From: Streptomyces aureoverticillatus
GTDB lineage: Bacteria > Actinomycetota > Actinomycetes > Streptomycetales > Streptomycetaceae
Assembly: GCF_014649395.1 (NCBI RefSeq)
Contig: NZ_BMSY01000001.1
Span: 124,001 to 188,000, forward strand
Direction: 5' to 3'
Length of the DNA stretch: 64,000 nucleotides
The notes below the pieces were generated by a model. That model made no database searches and had not been told where the DNA came from. It was given only the letters and a program-made list of their open reading frames with translations. A program made the translations under genes and the position numbers. Shown one piece after another: positions 37,701-46,933 of the stretch; within the stretch, counting starts at the first letter, position 1, and the number at the start of each line of letters is the position of its first letter.

Positions 37701-38313
37701 TGGCCAGGCCGACGGGGAACTCCTCGTCGCCCCGCTCCTCGCCGTCGAACGCGGCCACAACATTGTCGTTCCCGGAGGCAAGGCAGCCATCGGCACCGTC
37801 TACTTCCTGGCTCGCCCCCACCCCCGTCCCGACGACATTGCGCTCGCTGTGCAGGCCGTCAACGACTGGGCGGTACGGCAGATCCGTGGCCCGGGCGAGG
37901 GCCTGCGGCGCCTCGCCCGCCGGGAAGGCACCCCCGACCGGGCGGGGCTCGCCTTCCGACGCGACGCCCGCCGTGCCTGGAACCGCTTCCTGACTCGCCG
38001 ACTGTCGTGGACCAGCCTCCCCAAGGCCGAGAAGGAGGCGTTCACCTGGGACCAGCTGGTCGTGATGTGGCAGGTCATCGGCCGCCTCGTGCGGGGCGGA
38101 GTGCCCGCTCGCGTCGTATTCGTCGACGCCGCCTTCTCACCGCGCGAGGCGGGCCTCGCGGCCACCGACACCCCCGCCACCAGCCTGCTGGCGAGCATGC
38201 GCGCACTCCTCGCCCCCTACTTCAGTGCCGAATCCGCCGTGCCCACGATCGACAAGTCCCTGGTCGAGGCCTTGTACGAGCCGCTGTACAAGGCACTGGC
38301 GGACATGGACTGA
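34774..38313 (+). CDS. DinG/XPD-type Fe-S helicase of the pPIWI-RE island
   Basis: A 1179-aa SF2 helicase. ATG at 34774 overlaps the previous stop by eight bases. Walker A is GMVGAGKST (Lys267), the Walker B box is DEAD at 494-497, and motif VI is QVIGRLVR (1100-1107). Four cysteines between Walker A and DEAD (353, 374, 436, 442) match the Fe-S cluster of the XPD/DinG family. The first 250 residues form an extra domain not seen in DinG. Helicases of this type unwind DNA 5'-3' and accompany pPIWI-RE proteins in the described islands. It probably opens duplex DNA or R/D-loops for the PIWI and nuclease partners. Confidence 0.85.
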   Translation: MRDRSGWHRGLTAPLKDAWKDGLRSFNPGDLLDVELGLYLLESVMPGRAAVDTWTLVSGYPFGEAFGDITTDAQRLRVRRARHYLLPLRRRREWLLALESYLGVPQELRGYDLASAESVPVRRSPARAARRFERYEKVLGEPPPYARHQLPHAQAGDYVFPVRDRRYAVTFTEDLLPDGPTAAYDLDAPLTGKGEPITVEWRELEAAARRMDAIESQAPDTARGHWLQRLKRVELFVRDEGQGKFEQSDTLRIDRLLHLVGMVGAGKSTLRDILTFWAVTERGLRITVVVGDVAEALSVTGLLDRLGVPTAPVLGHSTRERHIQRLHRRIASSGAPSLLTHWHDGFDHVNSACPLDALRGMEAERPLRVGEAPCGNLYEVRRTPTEAVDPREALFVGEGSETDPEDGGEALDGAAAAEPAASAASTDDERPRRHGCPLWSRCPRHHSARQLVDARVWVATPASLVHTAVPEQLQQQRLRYLELACRMNDLVIVDEADRVQMQLDTAFAPATTLAGRAPNSWIDEVAAHALAELAGQARLQLSARDIDDWTNATHTVRHATDRLYSRLIQNRALRHWITQDYFSAVTLHQWLINAWFPDLKDVDESTVSEGMPEARRLAQRERIDGVLNRFRDDPLQPRTAGTEPETDPAETALVNELVHLTLGLLHAPHGSDTRTQVRPVLERLLNGAIRLDDGPDPHVPRFELTLVLAALHHRLNFMTGLWQRVEAALNLESTSNVLSRRPPRDYEPVMPESPMGNVLGFQFQLDERRKEGEQSGELRFFRCNGVGRELLLGLPDLPTVDGRPGPHLMLMSATSWAGTSSRYHVHADVGAVLRPHKEEVRAILNTEFRKEFLYWPGSTRPLRLSGCDPEERPAALVQMLHQLAEPDRGLTGSVSALQQELDDIEDPERRRLLLLVGSYEEARRAAAYLNSIPEWAGRVSRLVSDDADLDTAWSALPRTAEAKALRRGDVAGWARGGQADGELLVAPLLAVERGHNIVVPGGKAAIGTVYFLARPHPRPDDIALAVQAVNDWAVRQIRGPGEGLRRLARREGTPDRAGLAFRRDARRAWNRFLTRRLSWTSLPKAEKEAFTWDQLVVMWQVIGRLVRGGVPARVVFVDAAFSPREAGLAATDTPATSLLASMRALLAPYFSAESAVPTIDKSLVEALYEPLYKALADMD

Positions 38314-38416
38314 CGCCCCCGCCAGCACTCCCGCGCCGGCGCATCGACGCACTTTCGCGCATCGGATTGACGCTCACTGACGCTTTTCCCCGATTCGAAC
38401 GGAGACCCACCCCGCC

Positions 38417-41197
38417 ATGGCCTACGACCACATCCAGCCCGCCGCCTTCGTCCCCACGCCGGGCGGCGATCCCTTCCTCATGCCCCACTACGCACTCGCC
38501 TTCCCCCGTGCCTGGCGGGACCCTCTCAAGGACCACTGGCAGCACGGCAAGCCCGAGCGGCGCGACCGCGGCAAGGTGTCGGTGCCCATCAAGCGGCTCA
38601 ACCAGGTGATCGCCGCCGTCGCCCCCGACTTGGTGTCCGTGGCCAAGAGGGCCCCACTCGACGACGGCCGACCCTGGCTGTATGCGAACGCCCCCTATCC
38701 CAAGGCGGTGATGAGCACCTTCATCCACGCCTGGCTGCGCGACCTGCAGCCGGGCCCTGAGGGACACGCCAAAGTCAAGGAGACCGCCTCTCTGCTGGAC
38801 ATCGACGGCCTGGAGTGGGATCTCCTCAGCGTCGACATGCTGGAGCAGACCGTCGGTGACGGCGGCACCGCCGTGCCCGCCGACCACCTGTGGAGGCTTC
38901 TGCCCGAGGTCCTCGCCGCCCGCATCGCACGCCAGGAACCGGCCTACGAGCACTTCGGCGAGCGGCTCTCGTTCCGGCAAGTTGCGATGGACGCAGGAGC
39001 TCCCGGGGCCGAGCTCGTCTCCTGGCCGCCGCTGGAGCACCCCACCGGACGTGGTGCGAAGGCCAAGGTGTGGATCTACTCCGCGTACATCCGGATCTGT
39101 CTGCGCACCGCTCCCTTCGACCCGACTCCCCGCATCCACCTTTCCACCGGTGTACGCCGATGGGTACGTGGTCCCGTCTGGCTGCCGCAGCGGGGAAGCG
39201 CCTCCGTCTACCTGCTGGCAGACCAGAGCTTTGTGCCCGACGGACCCGTCTCGGAACGGTTCGCGGTCGGCGGCCTGCGCTGGGTGCCCCAGACCGGGGG
39301 CTACGCGTGGGTTCAGGGCGGGCCGGAGGGGATGCTGAACCAGATCTCTGCCGTTCCCCGCTTTCCCTCACCCGATCTCATGGCCAAGGAGCCGGAGACC
39401 TGGCTCACCGGCCGGGACGGCGTCACCGCCGCAGTGGTGCACCACACGATGATGGGACGACACGGGGTACAGGCCGGAATCGCGCCGCAGGAGCGACGGC
39501 GCCTGACGGAGTGGGCCACGGCGGCACTGTCCCCCGAGTTCATGCGCGTCAGCACATCCCGGCGCAGCGGGATCCGGCGCCAGACCCCGCACAACGTGCT
39601 CGAGTCCACCGCCTCCGTGCCGAAGAAGGCCACCGACGAGGACAAGGCGAGGATCGACCGGGAGAATGCCGAGCGGCAGGCGCGCAATGCCGCCCGACGG
39701 CGCCCCCTTCTCGCGCGCGCAGTCGGCCCTGCGGGGCTCACCGCCGTACTACTGCACCAGACCGACACCATGCGCGACCACCTGGTCGCGGCTGCCGAGG
39801 AGAACCTCGGCCTCGCGCAGCACCGCACGGTCGGTGGCCCCGACCTGTGGCAGTGGGACCATCCCGACTTGACTGTGCGTCTCCACGTCCGCCAGGCCGG
39901 GGAACTCGTCGGCCCGCTGGGTGAGGGCAGCACTCTGCGGCGCGGCGACGAATGGGACGCCGCCATGGATGCGCGACGGCGTGCGGTGCGTGACGCAATG
40001 CGCGCGTGGACGGCCGATCTGGGCACGCATTCTCAGCTGGCGTTCGTCGAGTTGGAGGGCAAGGACGGCTTCCGGCGCCGCACCAGCGACCCCAAGTCCG
40101 CGCTACGTGTGGGGCTTGCTGACGTCGGCCTGGTCAGCCAGTTCTTGGATCTCCCGGACCCGGACGGCACCAAGCCGGAGGCTGTTTCGGACCCGCACCG
40201 GGCCAAGGCTGCCTGGAGTGATGGCCTGCGACAGCTCGGCTCGCGGTTCCTGCCCGAGCATTCGCTCGGTGCGGCCATCCCGGAGGACCTGAACCAGCTC
40301 GCCTTCTGGCTCGTCAAGCGCAACGTCAGCCGCGACAACAAGTACCCGCAGTTCACCCCGATCGCCGTACTCATCCGTCCTGGCCAGGACTGTGTGCTCG
40401 GCCGTACGGCGGAAACGTCGGACTGGGTGCCGTACCCCGAGCTGCTGCGCAGCCTCACCGGAAAGATCCGCAGCACAGATCTCAGGACGCGGAAGCAGCA
40501 GGAGGACGCAACCGCCCTGTTCGTCAGGCAGACGCTGTACAAGTTGCGTGGCGAGCCGACCCTCGTCCTCACCCACGCACAGAACACCCGCCAGCGGTGG
40601 CCGTGGCTGACCAACCCGGGGTTGGCCGTCGACCGCCTGAGCCTGGGCGCCGGACCACTTCAGCGGCTCGCCGCGCACGGCCGCCGCCTGCGGGTAGTCC
40701 GCATCGCTAGCCACGACCGGGAGGAGACACCGCAGTGGTGGGCACCCGACGGGGACGTGGGCGCCGGGGTTGCCAAGGGCCTGTGGGTGCCCGCTGACGC
40801 GCAACCGGACAATCGTCTCTTCCAAAGCACCTCAGACAAGGCCAGCCAGCACGGACACCCCCGTGACATCAGCAAGTTCACCGAGCACCGGAACGCAGCC
40901 GGACGGTCCCTACGCATGCCAGGTAAGCCGGCGTGGAATCCCGAAATCCTGGACCTCTGCATGGCAGCACTCCAACCGGGCGACGATCCGGAGCAGTGGG
41001 CAATGTACGTCCACCAGCAGCGCTTCCCGGACGACTATGCCAACGCGCTCCAGCTTCCACTGGCCCTGCACCTCGCCCGGCTCGCCGCGAAGTACGCCGA
41101 GCCCATGGAGGACACGGAGCAGGCCGATCCGGGGACAGCCTCGATCGGGGCCACGCCCGAGCACGGCGACGAGGACGGGTCTGAGGGCGAGGCGTAA
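38417..41197 (+). CDS. Prokaryotic PIWI-like protein of the pPIWI-RE family
   Basis: A 926-aa protein of the pPIWI-RE family, prokaryotic relatives of Argonaute. The N-terminal region (about 1-380) corresponds to the family's X module (former DUF3962-like). The central Asp558-Pro-Lys segment (DPKSALRVGLADVGLVSQFL) resembles the MID-like motif. The C-terminal RNase H-like domain (former DUF3893-like, about 600-870) contains VVRIASH followed by REETP (768-772), which fits the family's conserved Arg/Glu. A helical, acidic tail ends the protein. ATG at 38417 has GGAG 12 bases upstream, 103 bases after the helicase. The family is thought to bind nucleic-acid guides; guide and target are unknown here. 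Confidence 0.85.
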   Translation: MAYDHIQPAAFVPTPGGDPFLMPHYALAFPRAWRDPLKDHWQHGKPERRDRGKVSVPIKRLNQVIAAVAPDLVSVAKRAPLDDGRPWLYANAPYPKAVMSTFIHAWLRDLQPGPEGHAKVKETASLLDIDGLEWDLLSVDMLEQTVGDGGTAVPADHLWRLLPEVLAARIARQEPAYEHFGERLSFRQVAMDAGAPGAELVSWPPLEHPTGRGAKAKVWIYSAYIRICLRTAPFDPTPRIHLSTGVRRWVRGPVWLPQRGSASVYLLADQSFVPDGPVSERFAVGGLRWVPQTGGYAWVQGGPEGMLNQISAVPRFPSPDLMAKEPETWLTGRDGVTAAVVHHTMMGRHGVQAGIAPQERRRLTEWATAALSPEFMRVSTSRRSGIRRQTPHNVLESTASVPKKATDEDKARIDRENAERQARNAARRRPLLARAVGPAGLTAVLLHQTDTMRDHLVAAAEENLGLAQHRTVGGPDLWQWDHPDLTVRLHVRQAGELVGPLGEGSTLRRGDEWDAAMDARRRAVRDAMRAWTADLGTHSQLAFVELEGKDGFRRRTSDPKSALRVGLADVGLVSQFLDLPDPDGTKPEAVSDPHRAKAAWSDGLRQLGSRFLPEHSLGAAIPEDLNQLAFWLVKRNVSRDNKYPQFTPIAVLIRPGQDCVLGRTAETSDWVPYPELLRSLTGKIRSTDLRTRKQQEDATALFVRQTLYKLRGEPTLVLTHAQNTRQRWPWLTNPGLAVDRLSLGAGPLQRLAAHGRRLRVVRIASHDREETPQWWAPDGDVGAGVAKGLWVPADAQPDNRLFQSTSDKASQHGHPRDISKFTEHRNAAGRSLRMPGKPAWNPEILDLCMAALQPGDDPEQWAMYVHQQRFPDDYANALQLPLALHLARLAAKYAEPMEDTEQADPGTASIGATPEHGDEDGSEGEA

Positions 41198-41375
41198 GCA
41201 GTGGCCGACAGCTTGCCCAGTGCGGCTGGCGCCCGCTGAGTCAGTCCTCCTCAGCGGTGTCGCCGTCCGGTTCCGCGACCGGAGGAGGCGTGGGAGGGGC
41301 ATGTGTCGGCTCGGGTCTCCTGCCGATGGGCCTGTAGCCCCGTTTCCGTCGGGGTCGAACTGTCGTCGGGTATTA

Positions 41376-41766
41376 GAGGGCGTCTGAAAGCCCGTCAGCG
41401 GGCTGGTCTTGCGAGGCGGCGTACGAGGAGCATGGCCATGGTGAGGTAGATGGCGTTCTCCGAGCAGACGCGCAGGTACTCGTAGGCCTTCGACAGGCGG
41501 TGGCACCGTCCCAGCCACGCAAACGTCCGCTCTACGACCCAACACTGCGGGATCACCGCGAAGAGGGGCACTGCTGGGGGCGGTTCTCCCACCCGGGCCC
41601 AGATCGAGCTGGATCCGCCGTCGCGGTGCTGCACGATCTCCACGGTGATGCCGGTGGTCTCCCAGGCCCTGGGCGTGGGAGTCGGCGCCGCGGTAACCCT
41701 GGTCCGCCCACACGTGCCGTAAGCGCGGAAAGGGCACGGTCGGCGATGCACGCGCACTTTCCACAC
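41376..41766 (-). pseudogene. IS5-family transposase remnant
   Basis: The C-terminal part of an IS5-type transposase: [28 protein letters not shown] and [17 protein letters not shown] in one frame, preceded by [13 protein letters not shown] in another, so it is frameshifted near 41690. The N-terminal half is missing. GAGGGCGTCTGAAAGCC at 41376 may be the element end. Bases 41198-41375 contain no gene. Confidence 0.8.
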
Positions 41767-41798
41767 AAGGCGGAAGACTCCTGCACCCTACTCCCTGG

Positions 41799-43153
41799 TC
41801 ATTCCTTCACTTCCGCAGCAACACCTGGCTGCGGCCGGGTCCGCATGCCCCAGCGGGCAAGAGGTGGGCCGGCAGCACCCAGCGCCGCGAAGAACAACGC
41901 CAGCAGCAGCCAGCCCGCCGTGCCGAGGCCCAGCACCACCGTGGTGAGGATCGCGGGGGCAAAAGCCTGGCCCGCGCTGAAGCCGAGGCCGAGGAGACCT
42001 TGGTACTGGCCCTGGGCATGGTCGGGGGCAAGACCGAAGCCCAGGGCGAAGCCCGCCGAGGACTCCCAGACCTCCCCCAGGCTATGGACGAAGATCGCCG
42101 CGACGACCAGTCCCACTGCCGCCCAGAGGGGGGTGCGTGCCGCCAGCGCCATCATCGGGCAGCTGACGAGGAAGAGCAGTCCCGCGGTGCGAAACGCCCT
42201 GCCGCCGTCATGCGGGGTTTCGATACGGGAGCCGATCCTGGTCTGCATCAGTACGTAGAAGGCGGCATTGACGGCGGACAGTGCGGCCACCGTCCAGCGC
42301 GGCGCTTCGGTGTGTTCGGAGATCCAGATCGGCAGCAGCAGGGATACCACCGGGTACTGCAGCCCCATGGCCCCGAGGAGGGCGGTGAACGTCAGGAACG
42401 GGCGGTCCGCGAAAGCGAGCCAGCGACGCTGCTGGGACGGTGCTGCCAGCACCGGATAGCGGGAAAGCAGCAGAAGCACCGCGCACAGGGCGAAGCTCGC
42501 CGCGTTGCCGAGGATCAGCGCGACGTAGGCGCCACGGGTGTCCGCGGCCAGCGCCAGCCCGGCACCCACCGTTCCGAGAACGACGCCCAGGTTGACGAAG
42601 GTGCGCAACTTCGCCCGGAACAGGGCCGGGCGATCACCCCCGACCCGGACCACCAGAGCGCCCCAGGCCGCCCCACCGGCCGCCGCGGCGATCTGGTCGA
42701 CCGTCGCGATGATCGTGAGCGCGGCCCAGCTCTCGACGAGGACGAGGCCGCCATCGACATCGCCTGGACCGTAAGGGCCAGCATCATGACCGTGCGCGCT
42801 CCGCGTCGGTCGGCGAGATGCCCTCCGGGTATCCCCGCGCACAAGCCGATCACACCGGCGATGGTGAGCGCGGCGCCGACCTGCACAGCGGGCAGCCCCA
42901 CGACCAAGGTGAAATAGAGCGCCGACGCCGCGTTGAACAGACCGTTGCCGACCCGGTTGACGAAACTGGCGGCGATCAGCACGCGCTCCGGCCTGCTGTC
43001 CCCCGCTATGCGGGCCTGCCAGGCCCCCTTGATATCGGACGGCAGGCTAGCAGCGGTCGCAGAACCCGCCGCGACTGTACCAAGATCGTGTGCCCAAATT
43101 GCGACGCGGGCGCCGACGACGAGTGCTCCGTCCCCCGAAGGCCATGTCGGCAA
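41799..43153 (-). pseudogene. MFS transporter, frameshifted
   Basis: Two overlapping frames make up one 12-helix major facilitator. The N-terminal part (from ATG 43153: ERVLIAASFVNRVGNGLF..., with the MFS loop GGHLADRRGARTVMML) continues after a frameshift near 42735 into ESWAALTIIATVDQIAAAAGG and on to the C-terminus at 41799. One indel restores the protein. It resembles drug-efflux permeases of the DHA1 type. It is either inactivated or carries a sequence error. Confidence 0.75.
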
Positions 43154-43194
43154 ACGAAGGCGGGCTCAAGTGATCAGCGCATCACCACTGTTCA

Positions 43195-43335
43195 GGAGCC
43201 AGCGTAGACCTCTGCGGGAGTGCGGTAGCCATGGGTCTTGCGCGGGCGATGGTTGAGCTCATGAGCGATGACGTCCAGGTCGGCCTGGCCGAACGTGCGG
43301 AGGTCTGCGCCCGTGGGGAGGTACTGCCCAAGACC
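43195..43335 (-). pseudogene. IS30-family transposase C-terminal remnant
   Basis: LGQYLPTGADLRTFGQADL and ELNHRPRKTHGYRTPAEVYA are the conserved C-terminal end of IS30 transposases. The catalytic DDE core is missing. It abuts unrelated sequence on both sides. Confidence 0.8.
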
Positions 43336-44340
43336 CGGGCGCCCCGGACCCAGGACTGCCGGTCGCGCTCGACGTGCCGGGCAAGGTCGCCGACCTCCTC
43401 CGCACCACCTGGAGCTCGCCGGGCGCGCCACGCTCGACCAGGGCGTGACCGTACGACGCGGCCAGGGCTACGCCCTGCGTGTCACCGCCGTGCCCGCGAC
43501 CCACCGCCGGCTCCTCGACCTCTGCCAGTCTCTCGACGGCGCCCTGGGAACCACGGCGGTCCCAGCACAGCGCAAGGCCCGCCGCGAGTACGCGAATCGC
43601 ATCAACGCCCTCGCGGGCGACACCCCCGTAGCGAGCCATCCGGGCTCAAGATCATCCCGTGACGGGTTGCTGGCGTATCTGTCATGCCCCAACCTGTCGG
43701 CGCCCGTGGAGCTCGCCCCGGCGCCGGCACCCGCTTCGACCCGAATCCGGCGTCCTGCCAGTTGAGCAGACATTGCAAATCAGTTGTTTGCCGGAGTGGT
43801 CGGTGGGTTGAACTACTGAGTCTATGGCTGCCGTCTGAGTCGCGCTCTGGGTTGGTGCTGCCGCGAAGGGCACAGAATTGGCCATTCCCCTTGGTGCGGG
43901 AATACTGAACTCCCCTTCCATTTATACGAGTAGCCCACGTTCTCCACAGAATCTTCATGATGCTGGCTGCGAGGTTGAGGCTTCCGAAGGTGCGCGTTTC
44001 CAAGCCACCCGAGAGGAACGGTGTTGTCCTAGCCGGATCGAGCCTGCCTACGGTTGCGTCCGCGTCCGAAGGTTCATACCAGTGGCACATGTGAACCAAA
44101 GCGGCGGAACGGGGGCTGGGGTGGCTGCGGTATGAGCAGTGGCCTGCGCAACTGTCCCCGACTGGCCGAAGGGCGTTTGTTGCCAAGCGAGAAGCGGGTG
44201 TGGCGAGCCGGTGCGCGCCAGGCCGGACTCAGCGTGCTCCGTACCGGAGGCTGTCGTCTAGGGGGAACCACGCGCCCCCTACCAGTGGTCTCTGCCTTTC
44301 TCCTTGGCGTTCACATAGAGTCCAGGAATGGGGAGGGTTT
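43336..44340. other. 1-kb accessory stretch with gene debris
   Basis: A + frame at about 43430-43640 (QGVTVRRGQGYALRVTAVPA, LDLCQSLDGALG) looks coding but lacks a start and a stop of its own and is cut by the IS30 remnant; its family is not recognised. From 43750 to 44130 the DNA is less GC-rich, and no frame there is convincing. Confidence 0.35.
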
Positions 44341-44931
44341 GTGCGTAGGTACACAGGCAAGGCCCGCAGTGGTGTTGTCGCGGCGGTAGTCGCAGCATCC
44401 CTGGTGGGGGGTGTGCAGGCAGTATCCGCTGAGGAACTTCCTGAGGACGGCACCACTCCGTCCGCGCCAGTCGTCGTGGACGAGAATGACACCGCCCCGG
44501 CAACGCCTGCCGAGGATGCGGCCGTACTACCGGTGGACGACCCGTCGGCGGCGCCCATCGAGGCGGCGAACTTCCGCAGCAACATCAGCGGGGCCAAGGC
44601 GGGCTTCCAGTCGCGCAGATGGAGGGACGAGTCGTACTCGCAGGTGCTGTTCACCGGCTGCTGGGCCGGCACGGGCAGTCCTGGAGGCCGTCACTACTCC
44701 ACCCTCGTCGACCTGCGCCACGACATCTCGGGCCAGCCGGACAGGTCCTGGGGGTTGAAGAAGTACTCGAACTGCTTCAAGGGCGACAACAAGACGAGCA
44801 ACGGCCAGTGGCACAACCTGTCCAACGGAAAGCACTTCTTCCAGATCAAGGAGATCGGCGGTTTCGACGACAGCCCCTACATCGAGCTGGACGTGAGAAA
44901 GGTGTACGTGGACACCTCGAAGGCCGACTGA
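44341..44931 (+). CDS. Secreted protein of unknown function
   Basis: A 196-aa exported protein. The start is GTG at 44341, three bases after GGGAGGG. Residues 1-31 are a Sec signal peptide (RRYTGKARSG, hydrophobic VVAAVVAASLVGGVQA, cleavage near VSA-EE). An acidic, Pro/Ala-rich stretch (32-75) follows, then a globular domain of about 115 residues with two cysteines (FTGCWAG, YSNCFKG) that may form a disulfide, and a hydrophilic tail ending VDTSKAD. It is followed at once by two membrane proteins and an ABC ATPase on the same strand, suggesting a toxin, bacteriocin-like or signalling role. No known family is claimed. Confidence 0.75.
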   Translation: MRRYTGKARSGVVAAVVAASLVGGVQAVSAEELPEDGTTPSAPVVVDENDTAPATPAEDAAVLPVDDPSAAPIEAANFRSNISGAKAGFQSRRWRDESYSQVLFTGCWAGTGSPGGRHYSTLVDLRHDISGQPDRSWGLKKYSNCFKGDNKTSNGQWHNLSNGKHFFQIKEIGGFDDSPYIELDVRKVYVDTSKAD

Positions 44932-45013
44932 CCGCCGACCACTGACCATGTGTCATCGCCACGCCACCCCTTGTGCGGGGTGGCGTGGCCTGTTCACCTC
45001 CGGAGCCGGATTC

Positions 45014-46339
45014 GTGAGACCTCTCGCCCGATTGCGTACCAGCGGTGCCCTGTGGCTGGCACCGGTGTGCCTGGCCATCGTCCTTCTGTACTTCAAGAAC
45101 ATGCATGAGGACCCCGGTTACACGGACCTGCTGGACGGCCCGAGCTGGGCGCCCTCTGTCGTGGCCCGCGCGCTGGACGCCTACTACTGGTTCGCCTACG
45201 CCGTCGCCGCCGCGCTGGGAGCCTGGGAGGCGGGGCGGCTCAAGAAGGACCAGGTGTGGCTACTTGCCCCGGCCAGGTCCCGGTACCGGGTGGCAGCCGA
45301 GACCCTGCTGCCGGGCCTGCTGGTCGGCTGGGTGATGCTTCTGCTGCCCGTTGTCATGGCTCTGGTGGAGGCGGGTACTTGGCCGACGTTGAACGCGCTC
45401 CCGCTGCTGGGTATGGGTCTGTTCCTGGTCTGTGCGCACACCACGATCGGCTTCGCCGTCGGCCTGCGGGTGCACCGCGCGATCTCTGCTCCTCTGCTGG
45501 GCGCGGCGGTGCTCTATCTCGTCGGCTGGTCGGCCTCCGACGGCGCGCGGCTGTGGCCGCGCCACATCTCCGGCCAGTACACCGAGGGGCTGTTGTTCGG
45601 GGAACTCGTACCCTTCACCAGCTTGTGGCCGCATCTGCTGTTCGCCGGGTCCCTCGCGGCTCTCTGTGTCCTCATGTGGGTTCCGCTGGCGACCCGAGCA
45701 GCCCGCATCGCGCTGCGCTGTGCGGCGTGCGGTGCGGCGCTGGCGGTCATGGCCGTGTGTGTCGTCCACGTTCACTCCTGGGGCGCCGTCAGCCCGCTGT
45801 CGGTGAACAACGCGCCGCTGGACTGTACGGGCAGCCGCCCGAAGGTCTGCGTGCCCAAGGCTGTCCAAGCCGACGTGGTGGGCCTGCGGCGGGACGTCAC
45901 CGGTACCATCACGGCACTGCGGGACGCCGGGGTCGCGGCCCCCATGCCGGATACGGTCAACGACACTCTGGCGGCCGGCCGATCCAACACGCGCCCCACA
46001 AGCCGGGAGTGGTGGCTTCCCTTGTCCAAAGCGGCTCACTCCGAGACGGTGCGCCTCAGCGTCGTGCTGAAGTCCGTCCGGTTTCCGTGTTCGCGCGTCG
46101 ATCAGGTCAACTCTCGTTCGGCCACGCTGTGGGCAGCCACGGTCGCCGGGGCGGACAAGCGTTACCTGGCCTGGCAACAGCAGGAACTGCAGCAGTTCCA
46201 GAATCCGGACGAGGTGATGACGGTCATGAAGCGCCGTGTCTCCGCGGCGCGCACCCTGACGCCGGAGGGGCAGGCCGCCTGGTACAAGGGGGAATTGGCC
46301 AAGGCGTGCAAGAACGCGGGCAAGGACACTCGGCCGTGA
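45014..46339 (+). CDS. Multi-pass membrane protein, probable ABC transporter permease
   Basis: A 441-aa protein from GTG 45014. About six hydrophobic helices lie in the first 265 residues (LWLAPVCLAIVLLYF, LLPGLLVGWVMLLLPVVMAL, LLFAGSLAALCVLMWVPLA, CGAALAVMAVCVVHV). A large C-terminal extracytoplasmic domain (about 270-441) contains four Cys. It overlaps the next gene as GTGA, and an ATPase gene follows, so it is probably the permease of that exporter. The family is not recognised beyond this. Confidence 0.7.
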   Translation: MRPLARLRTSGALWLAPVCLAIVLLYFKNMHEDPGYTDLLDGPSWAPSVVARALDAYYWFAYAVAAALGAWEAGRLKKDQVWLLAPARSRYRVAAETLLPGLLVGWVMLLLPVVMALVEAGTWPTLNALPLLGMGLFLVCAHTTIGFAVGLRVHRAISAPLLGAAVLYLVGWSASDGARLWPRHISGQYTEGLLFGELVPFTSLWPHLLFAGSLAALCVLMWVPLATRAARIALRCAACGAALAVMAVCVVHVHSWGAVSPLSVNNAPLDCTGSRPKVCVPKAVQADVVGLRRDVTGTITALRDAGVAAPMPDTVNDTLAAGRSNTRPTSREWWLPLSKAAHSETVRLSVVLKSVRFPCSRVDQVNSRSATLWAATVAGADKRYLAWQQQELQQFQNPDEVMTVMKRRVSAARTLTPEGQAAWYKGELAKACKNAGKDTRP

Positions 46340-46920
46340 TCTGGTGGTTCAAGGCCCGACGGGTCTGGGCTGTGCTGGTGCCGTGCATGGCACTCTTCGC
46401 CGCTGTTGTCGCCGGTTTCAACGGTGTCGCGGTGGAGTTCCCCTCACTGCTGGTCGGAGGGTCCAATGACTTCCTGGTCATGCTGCTCGCCCCGGTACCG
46501 GTCACGTCAGGCCTGCTGCTGAGCCTCTCCTCCCGCTTGGAGGAAGGCGAGGCGGCCGCGTGGCGGCCCGTGTCCCGCTACGACACCGTGCTCGTCCTGG
46601 TCACCGGTGCGTTCGCCATCGTGGTGGGCGGTGTGGCCGGTCAGGCCTCCGGCAGTGATGACGCCTGGTCGACGGGCCGCAACACCCTGTTCCTGATCGG
46701 GCTGATGCTCCTGGTCCACGCCGTTGCACCCCAAGGCGCGGTGGCGGTCCCGGTCGGCTGGATCTTCATGGTCGTCCTCATCGGCTTCGACCGCTTCCAT
46801 CACCCGTACCCCTGGACGGTCCTGCCCCAGCCCCCCACCGACCCGCCGGCCTTCGCCGCCGCACTCGTGACCTTCGCCGCCGGCCTGGCCACGCACGCCC
46901 GCCAGCGGCCTCGTCTGTAA
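46336..46920 (+). CDS. Small multi-pass membrane protein, probable second permease
   Basis: A 194-aa protein starting at GTG 46336, overlapping the upstream stop (GTGA). Five to six hydrophobic segments run through it (VWAVLVPCMALFAAVVAGF, FLVMLLAPVPVTSGLLLSL, VLVLVTGAFAIVVGGVAG, LFLIGLMLLVHAVA, VPVGWIFMVVLIGF). No signature motif is present. It lies 13 bases ahead of the ABC ATPase, so it is inferred to be part of the same transporter. Confidence 0.68.
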   Translation: MIWWFKARRVWAVLVPCMALFAAVVAGFNGVAVEFPSLLVGGSNDFLVMLLAPVPVTSGLLLSLSSRLEEGEAAAWRPVSRYDTVLVLVTGAFAIVVGGVAGQASGSDDAWSTGRNTLFLIGLMLLVHAVAPQGAVAVPVGWIFMVVLIGFDRFHHPYPWTVLPQPPTDPPAFAAALVTFAAGLATHARQRPRL

Positions 46921-46933
46921 GGAAGACCCTGCC

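Noticed and set aside
44341..44931. Secreted protein as a lactococcin 972-type bacteriocin
   Set aside because: Size and neighbours are suggestive, but the Trp/Tyr/His-rich pattern of that family could not be matched, and the protein is longer.
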